Positions 8,527 through 17,668 of a stretch of DNA of 34,140 bases are shown one piece after another (the first letter of the stretch is position 1; every line of letters starts with the position of its first letter). Under the pieces are notes generated by a model. The model worked only from the letters and a program-made list of their open reading frames with translations, made no database searches and was not told the DNA's origin. The translations under genes were made by a program, and so were the position numbers. The stretch is from contig NZ_FCOX02000068.1 of the NCBI RefSeq assembly GCF_900044055.2, positions 1-34,140 on the forward strand, in the 5' to 3' direction. The stretch comes from Caballeronia calidae (GTDB taxonomy: Bacteria; Pseudomonadota; Gammaproteobacteria; Burkholderiales; Burkholderiaceae).

Positions 8527-9681
8527 ATGAGCGACTTTTTCGCCAGCGTTGGAGAAAGACTCTTCCGTTTCGAACTGGATAGCCTGGGCACGCTGCATCA
8601 TCGAGAGGAGTTGGGGCTTGAGAGCCCGATCCACTACGTTTGGCCGCATTCCGATCGCCGCCTGTTGTACGTGGCGTCGAGCAAGCGTTGGTTCACGCCT
8701 CATGACGGAGGGCACATGCTCAGCGTGGTTAAGGCGCCGGTTAATGGCGGGCTACGGCAAGTGGGAAAGTCGGTGACGCTTCCGACACGTCCAATACATA
8801 TAACGGTGGATCAAACTAATCGATTCATCGTTTGCGTATTCAATGTACCCCCCGGAATCGAGGTGAGGGCACTACTTCCCGATGGCTCAATAGGCGAAAA
8901 AATAGAGCAGCCTCAGACGCCGGACGTTGGCGTTTTTCCGCATCAGGCTCGTTTCAGCCCAAACGGATCATGGCTTCTGATACCGGCTCGGGGCAATCAT
9001 CCGGGCAAAGATAGTCCAGAAGAGCCGGGAAGCCTGCGTCGCTTCGCATTCGAGGAGGGCCGGCTAAGGCTTGTTCAGGTAGTGGCCCCCAACGGCGGAT
9101 ACGGGTTTGGCCCGCGGCACATTGATTTCCACCCAACACTCCCGTTCATCTACGTCTCAGTCGAACGCCAGAACCAGTTGCAGGTTTTTCGCTTTGATGG
9201 CGCCGAGATTGAGGAGAGCCGGAGGCAGACGTTCAGTACGCTTTCACCCGAAAAGAGTCCATTATTTCCCCAGCATGCTGGTGCCATCCATGTCAACGCA
9301 GCGGCAAACTTTGTCTACGTAATCAACAGAGACGATCTGACGAACGGGACAACGCCGACGCACATTACAGGGGACAATACCATTGCCGCTTTTGCTATAG
9401 ACCCCGCGAATGGCAGCGTGTCGCCTCCGGTTCATTCAGATCTTGACGCGTTCCATGTCCGGACATTTTCGCTGTCGGCGCCATACATAGTTGCCGCCAG
9501 TCAGGCGGATGTGTTTTTGCCAGGAGAGTCAGGGCCGCGGAAGGTCGGTGCCAGCTTGAGCGTTTTTCGAATGCGCGCGGACGGGTATCTCAATCGGGTA
9601 CATCGTACGGACATGCAGGCTGACCGGTCCATGCTGTTCTGGTGTGGCTTTCCGCATGCATATGGCGCGAGTTGGGGCTGA
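8527..9681 (+). CDS. Seven-bladed beta-propeller lactonase (6-phosphogluconolactonase YbhE family)
   Basis: A 384-residue soluble propeller protein of the Pgl/YbhE type, whose members hydrolyse sugar-acid lactones or act as cis,cis-muconate-lactonising cycloisomerases. Repeated blade motifs are visible: HQARFSPNGSWLLIPARG, RHIDFHPTLPFIYVSVERQN followed by LQVFRFDG, and FPQHAGAIHVNAAANFVYVINR. There is no signal peptide. The start at 8527 is preferred to the longer frame from 8428, whose first 33 residues look unrelated; the ribosome site there is weak, with GGGA about 11 bases upstream. Its position after etfBA suggests lactone hydrolysis in the same acid-degrading pathway. Specificity cannot be inferred. 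Confidence 0.85.
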   Translation: MSDFFASVGERLFRFELDSLGTLHHREELGLESPIHYVWPHSDRRLLYVASSKRWFTPHDGGHMLSVVKAPVNGGLRQVGKSVTLPTRPIHITVDQTNRFIVCVFNVPPGIEVRALLPDGSIGEKIEQPQTPDVGVFPHQARFSPNGSWLLIPARGNHPGKDSPEEPGSLRRFAFEEGRLRLVQVVAPNGGYGFGPRHIDFHPTLPFIYVSVERQNQLQVFRFDGAEIEESRRQTFSTLSPEKSPLFPQHAGAIHVNAAANFVYVINRDDLTNGTTPTHITGDNTIAAFAIDPANGSVSPPVHSDLDAFHVRTFSLSAPYIVAASQADVFLPGESGPRKVGASLSVFRMRADGYLNRVHRTDMQADRSMLFWCGFPHAYGASWG

Positions 9682-9844
9682 CACCGCCTACGAGCGTACA
9701 TTAAGCCCGACGCCTATTCGTGTTGTTCGCAGGGGGTCCAATGTTGCAGCCTTCTCTTCGCGATCATGCGCCGGAAGCGTCCGATAGCGACGTGAAATAA
9801 GCAATCGTCCCAACAGCAGTAGATCGCAACCGCGTCTGGAACGC

Positions 9845-9862
9845 GCGCCGGTTCACCGGCGC
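9845..9862. repeat. Perfect short inverted repeat
   Basis: GCGCCGGT-TC-ACCGGCGC lies between the convergent lactonase and GntR genes. The arms are perfect but the spacer is only two bases and there is no T-run, so a simple rho-independent terminator is doubtful; it may be a two-way pause or terminator-like element. The rest of 9682-9973 shows no gene. Confidence 0.35.
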
Positions 9863-9973
9863 CACATATAACATCTGAGATGTGGTCGGTCGTCGGTCGT
9901 CAGTCGCCGAAAGGGAGCACTGCGAGCCGGTTCCGGTCCGTTGACTGCAAGCAGGGGGTTGCGACCTCTCGAT

Positions 9974-10744
9974 CTACTTGTTCGTCTGCCCCGAGCGCTT
10001 TTCTGTTCTTGGCGAAAAGTCCCGCAAGAAGTCCACTGAATGCTGGTATCGGTCAGGCCGGCAGATCAACTCCGTCGACTCGATCAGCTCGTTCGTGCTA
10101 GTAAGGTACGATCGCCGCAGAGAGAGCATAGGAGAACCACTACGGACTCCAAGGAGCTTGGTAGCCGGCGCCTCGGCGGCCACAGCGCTGGCGACTTGTC
10201 GGGTCCGCGCTGCACGCACCCGGCAATGCTTTTCGATCAGGAGAATGAGTGAACCCTTGCCGATCTCGGCGTCGGGAAGCCGCTCGGCGTACCTTACAAG
10301 CGTGTACAGATTGTGCAGGGCCGCCGGCTGGCCGTTGACGTGCAGCACTCGCTGAATGTGATACAGGGAGTCGTCCGCGGCTAGCCCGAAGGAGTTTCCT
10401 AACTCCGGAAAATCGGAAACCGGAACAACCCCGCGCTTGATGAGGACAGAATGGGCGGTGCTGAACTCGCCAATCAAATCGTTCAATGACTTTATGCCCC
10501 ACGAGCCCCGCGGTGCAAGGCGTGGCGACACGACGGTGCCGCGGCCGGGGCTTCGCTGGATCAGGCCTTCACTGACCAGAACCTTCATCGCCTCGCGGAT
10601 GGTGTGCCGCCCCACATTGAACTCAGCGAGCAACAGCATCTCGGGCGGAAGCATCTCATTTTCGGCATAGACACCGTGGGAAATGCGCTCACGTAGCGTG
10701 CGGGCAATCTCAACATGAAGTGGCTCGGGGCGCGACCCTGTCAT
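9974..10744 (-). CDS. GntR family transcriptional regulator, HutC subfamily
   Basis: A 256-residue regulator. Residues 8-75 form the GntR winged helix-turn-helix, with LHVEIARTLRERISHGVY, LLAEFNVGRHTIREAMKVL and IQRSPGRGTVV. The C-terminal ~170 residues fit the UTRA ligand-binding fold of the HutC group, which usually senses a small sugar or acid metabolite and releases operator DNA. It lies convergent to the lactonase gene and is the only regulator beside the catabolic arms, so control of the MmgE/PrpD and etf promoters is plausible. That link is inferred from position. The product's start at 10744 lacks a strong ribosome site. Confidence 0.9.
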   Translation of the reverse strand: MTGSRPEPLHVEIARTLRERISHGVYAENEMLPPEMLLLAEFNVGRHTIREAMKVLVSEGLIQRSPGRGTVVSPRLAPRGSWGIKSLNDLIGEFSTAHSVLIKRGVVPVSDFPELGNSFGLAADDSLYHIQRVLHVNGQPAALHNLYTLVRYAERLPDAEIGKGSLILLIEKHCRVRAARTRQVASAVAAEAPATKLLGVRSGSPMLSLRRSYLTSTNELIESTELICRPDRYQHSVDFLRDFSPRTEKRSGQTNK

Positions 10745-10784
10745 TCATTAACTCCGTAATTCGACCGTTTTTCGGAGCATCAGC

Positions 10785-10809
10785 GCGAAACAGGCGGCGT
10801 CTGTTTCGC
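10785..10809. promoter_or_regulatory. Nine-base inverted repeat upstream of the GntR gene
   Basis: GCGAAACAG, a seven-base loop and CTGTTTCGC form a perfect 9-bp stem about 40 bp upstream of the gntR start codon. No T-run follows on either strand. An operator for autoregulation, or a terminator of upstream transcription, are both possible. Confidence 0.4.
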
Positions 10810-10879
10810 CTAAGTGCCGACTATCGGACGAGGATTTTGATCGTCATCTAAATATACAGTCGGTGGCGACAGTTCGCTA

Positions 10880-11305
10880 GTTCGGCGCTTTACGGGTTAC
10901 CTTCGCTGGACATCGCACCGGAGACGAGTTCGACCGCACCGCCGCGATACATTTTTGCGTGTACTTGGGATGCAGGAAGTCGATTCGCAGCATTCGCCCA
11001 GGCCAATGGGCGGAGGGGCCCCGCGTGGCCTCGGATGGTGTGGCTTGATTGGCCGACAGCAGGCGCTGCCACGAAACGACCCTTCTCCATCTCGACCAGA
11101 AAGCGTTGGCGCCTAGAGCCGACATAGGTGATCTTACCTTCGCGGAACTGTTGCTCGAAGGCGTGCCAGATCCCTCCCACGGTGTGGCCCGGTCGATGTG
11201 GTGCATCTGATACAGGTCGATGTGATCGGTCTTGAGGCGCTTGAGGTTGCCCAGCGCGATGCGGCTGACTTCGAGGCCGGTACGGCCGAGATGCGTATAG
11301 TTCAT
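10880..11305 (-). pseudogene. Aldo/keto reductase remnant with internal deletion and frameshift
   Basis: The frame from 11305 starts with a good ribosome site (AGGAG) and MNYTHLGRTGLEVSRIALG, the classical N-terminus of aldo/keto reductases. It then jumps directly to LKRLKTDHIDLYQMHHID, which in the family lies about 100 residues later. The deleted part includes the catalytic Asp, Tyr and Lys. After TPWE the matching sequence switches to another frame (IWHAFEQQFREGKITYVGS), and further decay follows. A functional NADPH-dependent reductase is therefore excluded. It is divergent from nothing obvious and probably a relic. Confidence 0.8.
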
Positions 11306-12323
11306 AGCGTTTTACTCCTGTAATTCCTAGGTCCTGACGATGAACCGAATGGGACGCGGTGATTATGGGTGGCCTATTTTTGGACGGTCTATTCCTCCGG
11401 CGGCGCGGCGAGCGGGCCGTAGCCCGGCCGCTTGAACAGGCGTTCGCCTGCCGTCTTGATGTCGGGGCCATAGACCCGCCGCAATAGTATCGCCGGCCTG
11501 TTCTTCATCAATGGCCCCACCGGTCTGCGGCAAAATCTGGTGGGGGCAGCTCGGGCATACAAATAGGTTGGGTCAGCCATGCCTCTCAGGCTGCTCCGCG
11601 CGTGTGCAATACGTTCACGGCCGCGCTGCGCGCTGCCTGCGGGAAAGCCCAGCACCACGGGCAATGTGAATTTGGTCTCATTTGGCCGTACAAATGATCG
11701 ATCGAACGCATCAGGGATGAGCGTTGGCCGCCGGGAAGGTAGCTTCGGACTCGACAAGAGAGGGAGTGACCTCGAGATCTCCCATGCGCAGCCCTTAAGC
11801 GATGGAGATCAGTGAGAGGAACGTCCCTTTATAGCACGCTCTGATTCTTGCACTAGTTGCGTCATTGACCGGGTGCGCCCGTTGGTGTGACGGCAGTGAG
11901 GACCGCGAGAAATGTCTGGAGCGGGTCCACGTCGCTCAATCGGTCGGCGCCGTCGTCGGAGTCGTTGCCCTGTGGCTCACGGTCGAGGCGGTGGAACCGC
12001 GGACAACTCTTAAAAGGGAACTGCCAATACGGCTGGCAAACCGCCGCAGATGGATCGCTATGCGGACTGAGATCCGCGGACTCTCCCCGGTGGCGACTGA
12101 GTACCGCGTCTTCATTCGATCAAGCGTTGCTACGTGCCATCAATGCCAGGGCTCGGACCTAGCAGGTTGCTGAAGTACCGAGGGTTCATGTCATCGTGGA
12201 AGTGCCCTGATGCGTTGATATTAGGCCCCTCACTTGCCCACTGAATATCATGCGCGGCGACGACACGTTCACCGAGAGTCGGTTTTCCCTGCGAAAGCTG
12301 GACGACTTCGTGCCGAAGTCGCA
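11306..12323. other. Gene-poor debris region
   Basis: No convincing intact gene lies here. Several frames of 80-120 codons are open but look like chance in GC-rich DNA. One plus-strand stretch near 12010-12080 reads CQYGWQTAADGSLCGLRSA, which recalls the cysteine-containing ends of small hypothetical proteins of Burkholderiaceae; this is a weak impression only. With the aldo/keto reductase relic before it and the fragment after it, the region looks like decaying sequence. Confidence 0.45.
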
Positions 12324-12443
12324 TCCGTTGCGGTCTATCACCACCAGGCGAATCCCAACGATACCAAGTACGATAACTGGTCGTCGAAAGGAAATGTGAA
12401 CCCGTATACGGGCAAGGAAGGGACGATCGATCCGTCCAAATGA
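12324..12443 (+). pseudogene. C-terminal fragment of a small hypothetical protein
   Basis: The plus frame ending at 12443 reads VAVYHHQANPNDTKYDN and WSSKGNVNPYTGKEGTIDPS, resembling the ends of short secreted hypothetical proteins common in Burkholderiaceae. Sequence upstream of about 12324 in this frame is arginine-rich and has no signal peptide, so only the tail appears to remain. The function of that family is not known to me. Confidence 0.4.
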
Positions 12444-12667
12444 GTGTTTCCTGTTGCGATCGACGATCAAACTCTTGATACGCACGCCGTTGGGCAGTTG
12501 CTCCTGCTCAACGGCGTTAGCGTTTTCATCAAAGGCGAACAAATTGTGTCTTGGGCCGCGAAGGTGCGGCGCCCCGGGACGCCGCAATCAATGTGGCATC
12601 GTTCACAAGCCTGGTAGCAAAACAGATAGGGATCAGAGGCGCCGCGCGAGTCACACCATTGCGTTCG
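12444..12667. other. Intergenic stretch downstream of the FAD oxidoreductase
   Basis: No gene is seen. A GCGGCG/CGCCGC hairpin at 12566-12585 lies about 85 bp after the end of the minus-strand oxidoreductase gene and may aid termination, but no T-run follows it. Confidence 0.35.
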
Positions 12668-13804
12668 CTACTGCTTTCCGATTGAAGGATTGAAGCGCTC
12701 GGCGCGATATGGGTCCAATTGATTGACGCTCACCCTATCGAGCAACTCGGTCGTGATAAGTTGCGACAGTCCCGCAGCGAGGCTGATACCCGCGTTCGTC
12801 GTGATCGACAGGACGCCCGGCAGCGAGGCCAAACTGCTCACGACAGGCAGGCCGTCGGCGGGAATCACGCGCCGCGTTTCTGTTACTTCCTCGACCGTCG
12901 CATCCTTTAGGCCCGGCAACACGCGCGCCGCGATGCGCACCAGCTCTTCCGGGTCAGGGGTGTTTGGGTCGCCGACGGGTGAACCCGAGAAGTGCTTCGC
13001 GATCACCACACGGCCGTCGACCCGTTGAATGGCGTGGACGTGTGCACCGAGAATGACCGAGTCGAAAAGACGCGGCAACGGCGCGAGATGTACGACGCTG
13101 CCCGTGCTGTGCGTGAGCGGTGCCTTCAATTCCGTGCCCTCGACGAGGTCCGGATTCGCAATGCCGCCCGCAAAGATCAAGATGTCCGCCTCGCGCTTGC
13201 CGCTCCCACTTGTGATCTCGTAGCCGGCCGCGGTCTTTCTGAACCCTTCGTACGCGTCCTGCGGTGAATAATGCGCTCCGCGCGCGATGGCGGCCTCAAG
13301 CATCCTCAATGTGAGTTGTACCGGTGACATCATCCCCTCGTCGGGCGTGTAGAAGATGAACGACTCATCACCGGGCTCGAACCCCGGCTCGATTTCTCGC
13401 GCTTCATGCGCGGTCACCCGATACGACGGGCTTCCCCAACGAATACGCCGGTCGAGCTCAGCCGCCAGTTCGTTGGCTTCGTCGCTGTCGGGTTCCGCGC
13501 TTTGGAAGCAGCCGGACCAGCGAATCGGCAGGCCACCGATGGCGTCTTGCAAATATCGCCAGCGCAAATGCGACAGCCGGTGCAGGTTGAAGTAGTGCCG
13601 TGCGCCTTCTTCGCCGAGCGAGTCTGCGTTGCGGAATTTCGTCTGATTCGTAATCCACGCGAAGGAACCGGACGTTGCGCCTTTGGCAACTTCGTTCTTG
13701 TCGAGTACCGTTACGCGCGCGCCTCGGCTCGCGAAATCGTGAGCGAGTGTGGTGCCAATGATGCCTGCGCCGACGATGACAACCTTAGGTGCGGATTCGA
13801 TCAT
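12668..13804 (-). CDS. FAD-dependent oxidoreductase of the D-amino-acid oxidase (DAO) family
   Basis: A 378-residue flavoprotein. The N-terminal Rossmann motif is VVIVGAGIIGTTLAHDFASR followed by VTVLDK, and the substrate entry region carries GATSGSFAWITNQ, typical of glycine oxidase and D-amino-acid or sarcosine dehydrogenase relatives. The second FAD contact near the C-terminus reads ITTNAGISLAAGLSQLI. Such enzymes oxidise amines or D-amino acids to imines. The ATG overlaps the stop of the upstream MFS gene (ATGA at 13801-13804), so the two are translationally coupled and the transporter probably imports this enzyme's substrate. The start is fixed by that overlap. Substrate unknown. Confidence 0.9.
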   Translation of the reverse strand: MIESAPKVVIVGAGIIGTTLAHDFASRGARVTVLDKNEVAKGATSGSFAWITNQTKFRNADSLGEEGARHYFNLHRLSHLRWRYLQDAIGGLPIRWSGCFQSAEPDSDEANELAAELDRRIRWGSPSYRVTAHEAREIEPGFEPGDESFIFYTPDEGMMSPVQLTLRMLEAAIARGAHYSPQDAYEGFRKTAAGYEITSGSGKREADILIFAGGIANPDLVEGTELKAPLTHSTGSVVHLAPLPRLFDSVILGAHVHAIQRVDGRVVIAKHFSGSPVGDPNTPDPEELVRIAARVLPGLKDATVEEVTETRRVIPADGLPVVSSLASLPGVLSITTNAGISLAAGLSQLITTELLDRVSVNQLDPYRAERFNPSIGKQ

Positions 13805-15189
13805 GTACGTGCCTCGTTTTTGTTGATGCCAGTGGTGGTGTTCGGAGCGTTTTGCACACGATGTGATTGGCCGAGCGACAGGCCGCGCGTCTCAGGCGCC
13901 ATGCGAGCGGATACGAGCAGCCCGACGACGCTAATCGCACCGGCGATAAGAAGGCCATTGGCGCTACCAAACCGGGCCAGCGTCATCGGCAGAAGGAATG
14001 TGCCGGCCGCAGCGCCGATGCGGCTGGCGGACATCGCGAGGCCCATGCCGGTCGCACGAAGATCAGTCGGAAAGACTTCGTTCGGATAGACGAACTGCAG
14101 ACTCGAGCCGGCGGCTTCTGCGACCGTGAATAGCACGAACAAGCCGATGGCGACTGTCGCCATACTCGACAATGGCGTCGCGAGGAGGATCAGCGAGAGC
14201 GTGGCGAGCACATAGGAAACAATCAAAAGCGGTCGGCGTCCCATGTTGTTGATGACCAGCATGCCTAGCGCAGTGCCGACGATCGCGAACGCGATGATGA
14301 CGAGCGATCCGGCGAGCGCCTGCGTCACGCCGAGGGATTTGAGCAGCATCGGTTGAAACGTCTTGATCGCGAACGACGGCGCGATTTGGCACATCCAGAA
14401 GATCGAGCAGAACGCGAGCATGCGTCCGTAGCCGCGCGCCAGCAGTTCGCGGATGCTCGACAGTCCGAGGCCGCGACGGTCCGAAGCGACGCGCGTTTCG
14501 GCGACCAGGCCATCGAAATCGGCATGCTCGCCGAGATATTGTGCGACAACTCGGCGCGCTTCCTCCTTACGTCCCGCGGAGATCAGCCAGCGCGGCGACT
14601 CTGGAATGTTCATGCGCAGCAGCAGAAAGATCGCCGATGGAATTGCCGCACTCGCCAACACGTAGCGCCACACTCCGCTTCCCATGCCATTGACGAACAG
14701 CCCAGTCGCCAGACTAATCGTGTAGCCGACCCACAGAAATAGCACGAGGCTCGACAGAATCGGCCCGCGCAGTTTCTTCGGCAAGAACTCGGAGGCGAGG
14801 GCGGTGGCAATCGGATAGTCCGCCCCAAGCGCGACACCCATCACGAGGCGCAGAAGGAAGAGCGTCGTGACGTCGTGCACGAACAAGTGCGCGATCGAAC
14901 ACAACACGAACACCGCGAGATTGAGCACGTACATCGACTGTCGACCGAAGCGGTCGGTCATCGGCCCGAAAACAATGCCGCCAAGGAACATGCCGATGAG
15001 GCTCGCTGCGCCGATGAGCCCCATCTGCATGGCGTTTAACTGCAGGTCCTGCGCGATAAATGGCAAGGCCACGACTATGATGCCGAGCAGATATCCGTCG
15101 CAAAACGGACCGCCCGCGGCGACTAACGCGATCCTCTTATGGAACGGACTGGTAGGCAGATCGTCGATGCTGATGCGCGTAGTAGCCAT
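13801..15189 (-). CDS. MFS transporter, sugar porter / aromatic acid symporter-like
   Basis: A 462-residue permease with 12 predicted membrane segments. Landmarks are the loop 2-3 motif GPMTDRFGRQSMYV, the R-containing helix 4 region LRLVMGVALGADYPIATA, PESPRWLI after helix 6, and PTDLRATGMGLAMSASRIG. These place it among the sugar porter and aromatic-acid:H+ symporter branch, which take up organic substrates with protons. The start at 15189 is favoured over 15279 because the additional 30 residues are basic and unlike family N-termini; GGAG lies about ten bases upstream. It is the first gene of a two-gene operon with the DAO enzyme and is divergent from the LysR regulator. Confidence 0.9.
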   Translation of the reverse strand: MATTRISIDDLPTSPFHKRIALVAAGGPFCDGYLLGIIVVALPFIAQDLQLNAMQMGLIGAASLIGMFLGGIVFGPMTDRFGRQSMYVLNLAVFVLCSIAHLFVHDVTTLFLLRLVMGVALGADYPIATALASEFLPKKLRGPILSSLVLFLWVGYTISLATGLFVNGMGSGVWRYVLASAAIPSAIFLLLRMNIPESPRWLISAGRKEEARRVVAQYLGEHADFDGLVAETRVASDRRGLGLSSIRELLARGYGRMLAFCSIFWMCQIAPSFAIKTFQPMLLKSLGVTQALAGSLVIIAFAIVGTALGMLVINNMGRRPLLIVSYVLATLSLILLATPLSSMATVAIGLFVLFTVAEAAGSSLQFVYPNEVFPTDLRATGMGLAMSASRIGAAAGTFLLPMTLARFGSANGLLIAGAISVVGLLVSARMAPETRGLSLGQSHRVQNAPNTTTGINKNEART

Positions 15190-15275
15190 GAAAGCAAAGC
15201 TCCGGTAAGCAGGCCGTTGAACAGGGACGACTTTCTTTCGACTTGCTTCTAGGCTAGAGACGCGGAGAATATCGG

Positions 15276-15295
15276 TCAATGCGTGTCTTTATTGA
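15276..15295. promoter_or_regulatory. Candidate LysR-type operator
   Basis: TCAAT, ten bases, then ATTGA form an interrupted palindrome in the 127-bp gap between the MFS gene and the LysR gene, 22 bp before the latter's start. The overlapping octamer TTGATCAA (15292-15299) is also palindromic. LysR regulators typically bind such sites in divergent promoters and repress their own gene. Confidence 0.45.
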
Positions 15296-15316
15296 TCAAA
15301 TATCGAGGGCTTCGAT

Positions 15317-16189
15317 ATGTTGTTCAGCGATGAGATCAACACGTTTCTTGCCGTAGTTCGTTCCGGAAGCCTGTTGCAAGCGGCGGAGATCGTTTGCGCG
15401 ACGCAATCGACCGTCTCATACAGGATTCAGTCGCTCGAGCGGCGCATTGGCCACCCGCTTCTGCTGCGGTCTCGCGGATCGCGCGGCATTTCGCTGACCA
15501 GTGAGGGCGAGCGCTTCCTGGACATCGCCGAGCGCTGGAGCATGCTGGAAATCGAAGCTGAACAGTTGAAGGCGAGCAACGAGCGCCATCTGGCAATCGG
15601 TGCGGTCGATGCCGTCGCAATTCACGTACTGCCGCCATTTTTGACGGCACTATCAGATTTGCAACCGCCAATTCGCCTCCATCTGGAGAGCAGCCGGTAC
15701 TTTCAACTTTTCAACCGTGTGGCATCCGGGCATCTGGATGTTGCATTCACGCTGAGCTCGGCAGATCACATTGACCTCGTGTCGACGGCGATCCGTGACT
15801 ACTCGATGGTCATTGCATATGCGGGCGACAGGCAGTTGGATGAACTGGTCGACCTGGCGGATTTCGATCCATCGCGCGAAATCTACTTGCCATGGTCGTC
15901 GACGTTCGACTTGTGGCGGGGGCGGCGCGGACTATCGCGAATCACTACCACCGTCGACAAGGGGCACATGCTCGCGCCGATCCTGCGCAACGGCGCCTGG
16001 GCGATCGTCGCAAGCTTTCTTGCGCCGTCGCTGCAGGAGGCTACTGGTTGCACCGTGCATCATATTGCGCTCGATGCTCCTGCACCTTTGACGTTGTACA
16101 AGATCGCACGGAAGGACGACAACTCAGTTCAAGAGCGACAACAAAGATTGGTCGATGCGGCGCTGGAGACACTGCGCTCAGTGGCATGA
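15317..16189 (+). CDS. LysR family transcriptional regulator
   Basis: A 290-residue LysR-type regulator. The N-terminal winged helix reads FLAVVRSGSLLQAAEIV, CATQSTVSYRIQSLERRIG and LLLRSRGSRGISLTSEGERF, followed by a periplasmic-binding-like effector domain. Length is normal. It is transcribed away from the MFS-DAO pair across a 127-bp gap, the standard arrangement for a LysR activator of a divergent operon with an inducing substrate. The inducer is probably the compound carried by the transporter (inference). Confidence 0.9.
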   Translation: MLFSDEINTFLAVVRSGSLLQAAEIVCATQSTVSYRIQSLERRIGHPLLLRSRGSRGISLTSEGERFLDIAERWSMLEIEAEQLKASNERHLAIGAVDAVAIHVLPPFLTALSDLQPPIRLHLESSRYFQLFNRVASGHLDVAFTLSSADHIDLVSTAIRDYSMVIAYAGDRQLDELVDLADFDPSREIYLPWSSTFDLWRGRRGLSRITTTVDKGHMLAPILRNGAWAIVASFLAPSLQEATGCTVHHIALDAPAPLTLYKIARKDDNSVQERQQRLVDAALETLRSVA

Positions 16190-16377
16190 CCGATGGACCG
16201 GGGGGCTAACACGACAATCGTTTCCTACATGGACGGCTCATGTCATGCTTTGGCCGTTACGCCTACGCGACGGAGGGACCGTGGATCCGGCGAGCAAGGA
16301 CGGGCTGGATCATTCGACAATCGATTCGCGCATCTTGGACTGTCATCGCATGATCGAGCGTGCACCGTGCGACAGAC
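16190..16377. other. Short intergenic stretch without a gene
   Basis: Nothing recognisable lies between the LysR gene and the terminator of the convergent HU-like gene. Confidence 0.4.
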
Positions 16378-16403
16378 AAAAAAAGGCCCGCGTAAAGCGA
16401 GCC
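16378..16403 (-). terminator. Rho-independent terminator of the HU-like gene
   Basis: Read on the minus strand, GGCTCGC and GCGGGCC (one G-U pair) form a stem with a five-base loop followed by seven Ts. It starts about 20 bp after the stop codon of the HU-like gene. Confidence 0.75.
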
Positions 16404-16424
16404 CCTTGAAGAACGTGATCGTGC

Positions 16425-16853
16425 TTACGCCGCTGCGTCCTTCAACTTCTTGAGCGCGCGTACCTTCAACTTCACCGTCGCGGGCTTGGCATCGAACCAA
16501 CGCTCCTGGCCCGTGAACGGATCTTTGCCGAACCGGCGCTTCTTCGCGGGCACTTGCTGGACGTTGATTTTCAGCAGGCCCGACAGTGTGAACTCTCCAA
16601 GGCCCTTCTTGTGTACCGAGCCGAGAATCGTTTCCTCCAACGCAGCGAGCACGGCCTTCACTTGCTTCGGTTCTATGCCTGCTTGGGTTGCCACGTGGGT
16701 GGTGAGCGACGACTTTGTGAACTGATCTTTCACCGGCTTGAGCGTGCCGGCAGTGACCGCAGCCTTCTTTGGTGTTGCGTCCTTCTTCGCGGCCGCACCC
16801 TTTTTGGCGGGTGCAGCGGTCTTCTTCGGTGCAGCAGCTTTCTTCGTTGCCAT
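16425..16853 (-). CDS. HU family DNA-binding protein with a histone H1-like N-terminal tail
   Basis: A 142-residue nucleoid protein. Residues 1-45 are a lysine/alanine/proline tail with AAPKK and PAKK repeats like eukaryotic histone H1, and residues 55-140 are an HU/IHF-type domain (LTTHVATQAGIEPKQVKAVL, GLGEFTLSGLLKI, KDPFTGQ). HU bends and compacts DNA; the tail should add nonspecific contacts. HU proteins with such tails are known in Burkholderiaceae. The start at 16853 has AGGAGAG eight bases upstream; the longer frame to 17081 has no family likeness. It ends in a clear terminator, so it is a single-gene unit. It sits just outside the defence-like block, while a second tailed nucleoid protein lies inside it. 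Confidence 0.93.
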   Translation of the reverse strand: MATKKAAAPKKTAAPAKKGAAAKKDATPKKAAVTAGTLKPVKDQFTKSSLTTHVATQAGIEPKQVKAVLAALEETILGSVHKKGLGEFTLSGLLKINVQQVPAKKRRFGKDPFTGQERWFDAKPATVKLKVRALKKLKDAAA

Positions 16854-17511
16854 TGAGGCTCTCCTGGAAATGAAACGCTGCTTAAGACGAAGCACCCCGG
16901 GGCATCGAGCGTCCGGCACATGCGCCGTCGTAAGCTGTCGGCTAGCGTAGCAACGGTTCATGCAATGCGCAATCGGAGGACACCATAAAACAAGGTACTT
17001 TCTGGGTTCATCTCGAAGAAAACAACGCCAAGCGCTGAGGGCGTCGAGGAAACGTGGGCAAGTGACGAGAGATCGGAGCACTCATGCTGTGGGCGGCGGC
17101 CCGGCGCCTCCCTCGGCCAACTGGAGCAGCAAATCCGGCCAATCCGCATCATCCAGGATGAGTCTTTTTGCGGCCAGGAACAAGGTCGCCGCCGACTGCC
17201 TCAGTTCTTTCCGGCTGCACCACCCTGTCCGCTATGCAGTGCACGCCGGCGTAGGGCGCCCCGATGACCAGGTCGTGCTCCGACCACGTACGGCGATAAC
17301 TGTGGGTATGGACGCTGAGTTCGGCGGCAACGTAAGCCCGTCGGGCTCCACTCGAGCCGGGACTCCACCCGCCAGACCGACGTCTTCTCGCCCTGCGCGC
17401 AGACGCGTATGACTGTGGCACGACGTGCTAGCCTCTCCGTGCAGCGCGAACACCCGGCGCACGGGACCATAGGCGCATTTCCCTTGATGTCCCTGTGCCG
17501 GGGCTGCAGGC
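16854..17511. other. Intergenic stretch without a recognisable gene
   Basis: About 650 bp upstream of the HU-like gene. Several overlapping open frames on both strands (for example 17149-17421) are arginine- or proline-rich and look like chance frames. The HU promoter should lie near 16860-16960 but no clear consensus pair was found. Confidence 0.4.
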
Positions 17512-17540
17512 AAAAAGAAAAGCCCGTCGCGAAGACGGGC
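17512..17540 (-). terminator. Rho-independent terminator, minus strand
   Basis: GCCCGTC, five bases, GACGGGC make a perfect 7-bp stem; on the minus strand it is followed by TTTTCTTTTT. It lies about 130 bp after the small secreted protein gene, the nearest upstream gene on that strand, and probably ends that transcript. Confidence 0.7.
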
Positions 17541-17668
17541 CGAACGTTTCGAGGGCTGAGCGCCATGCAAGTGCGCTCGAAGATATGCTCGCCGCATTTC
17601 ACCGTTAAGACATCGGTCCAACGCGATTTTCTGTGTTTCGATGCGCGAAACGTCCTTAGTCGAATGCG

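Noticed and set aside
16854..17081. 76-residue N-terminal extension of the HU-like gene
   Set aside because: No family likeness; AGGAGAG and the H1-like tail begin at 16853.
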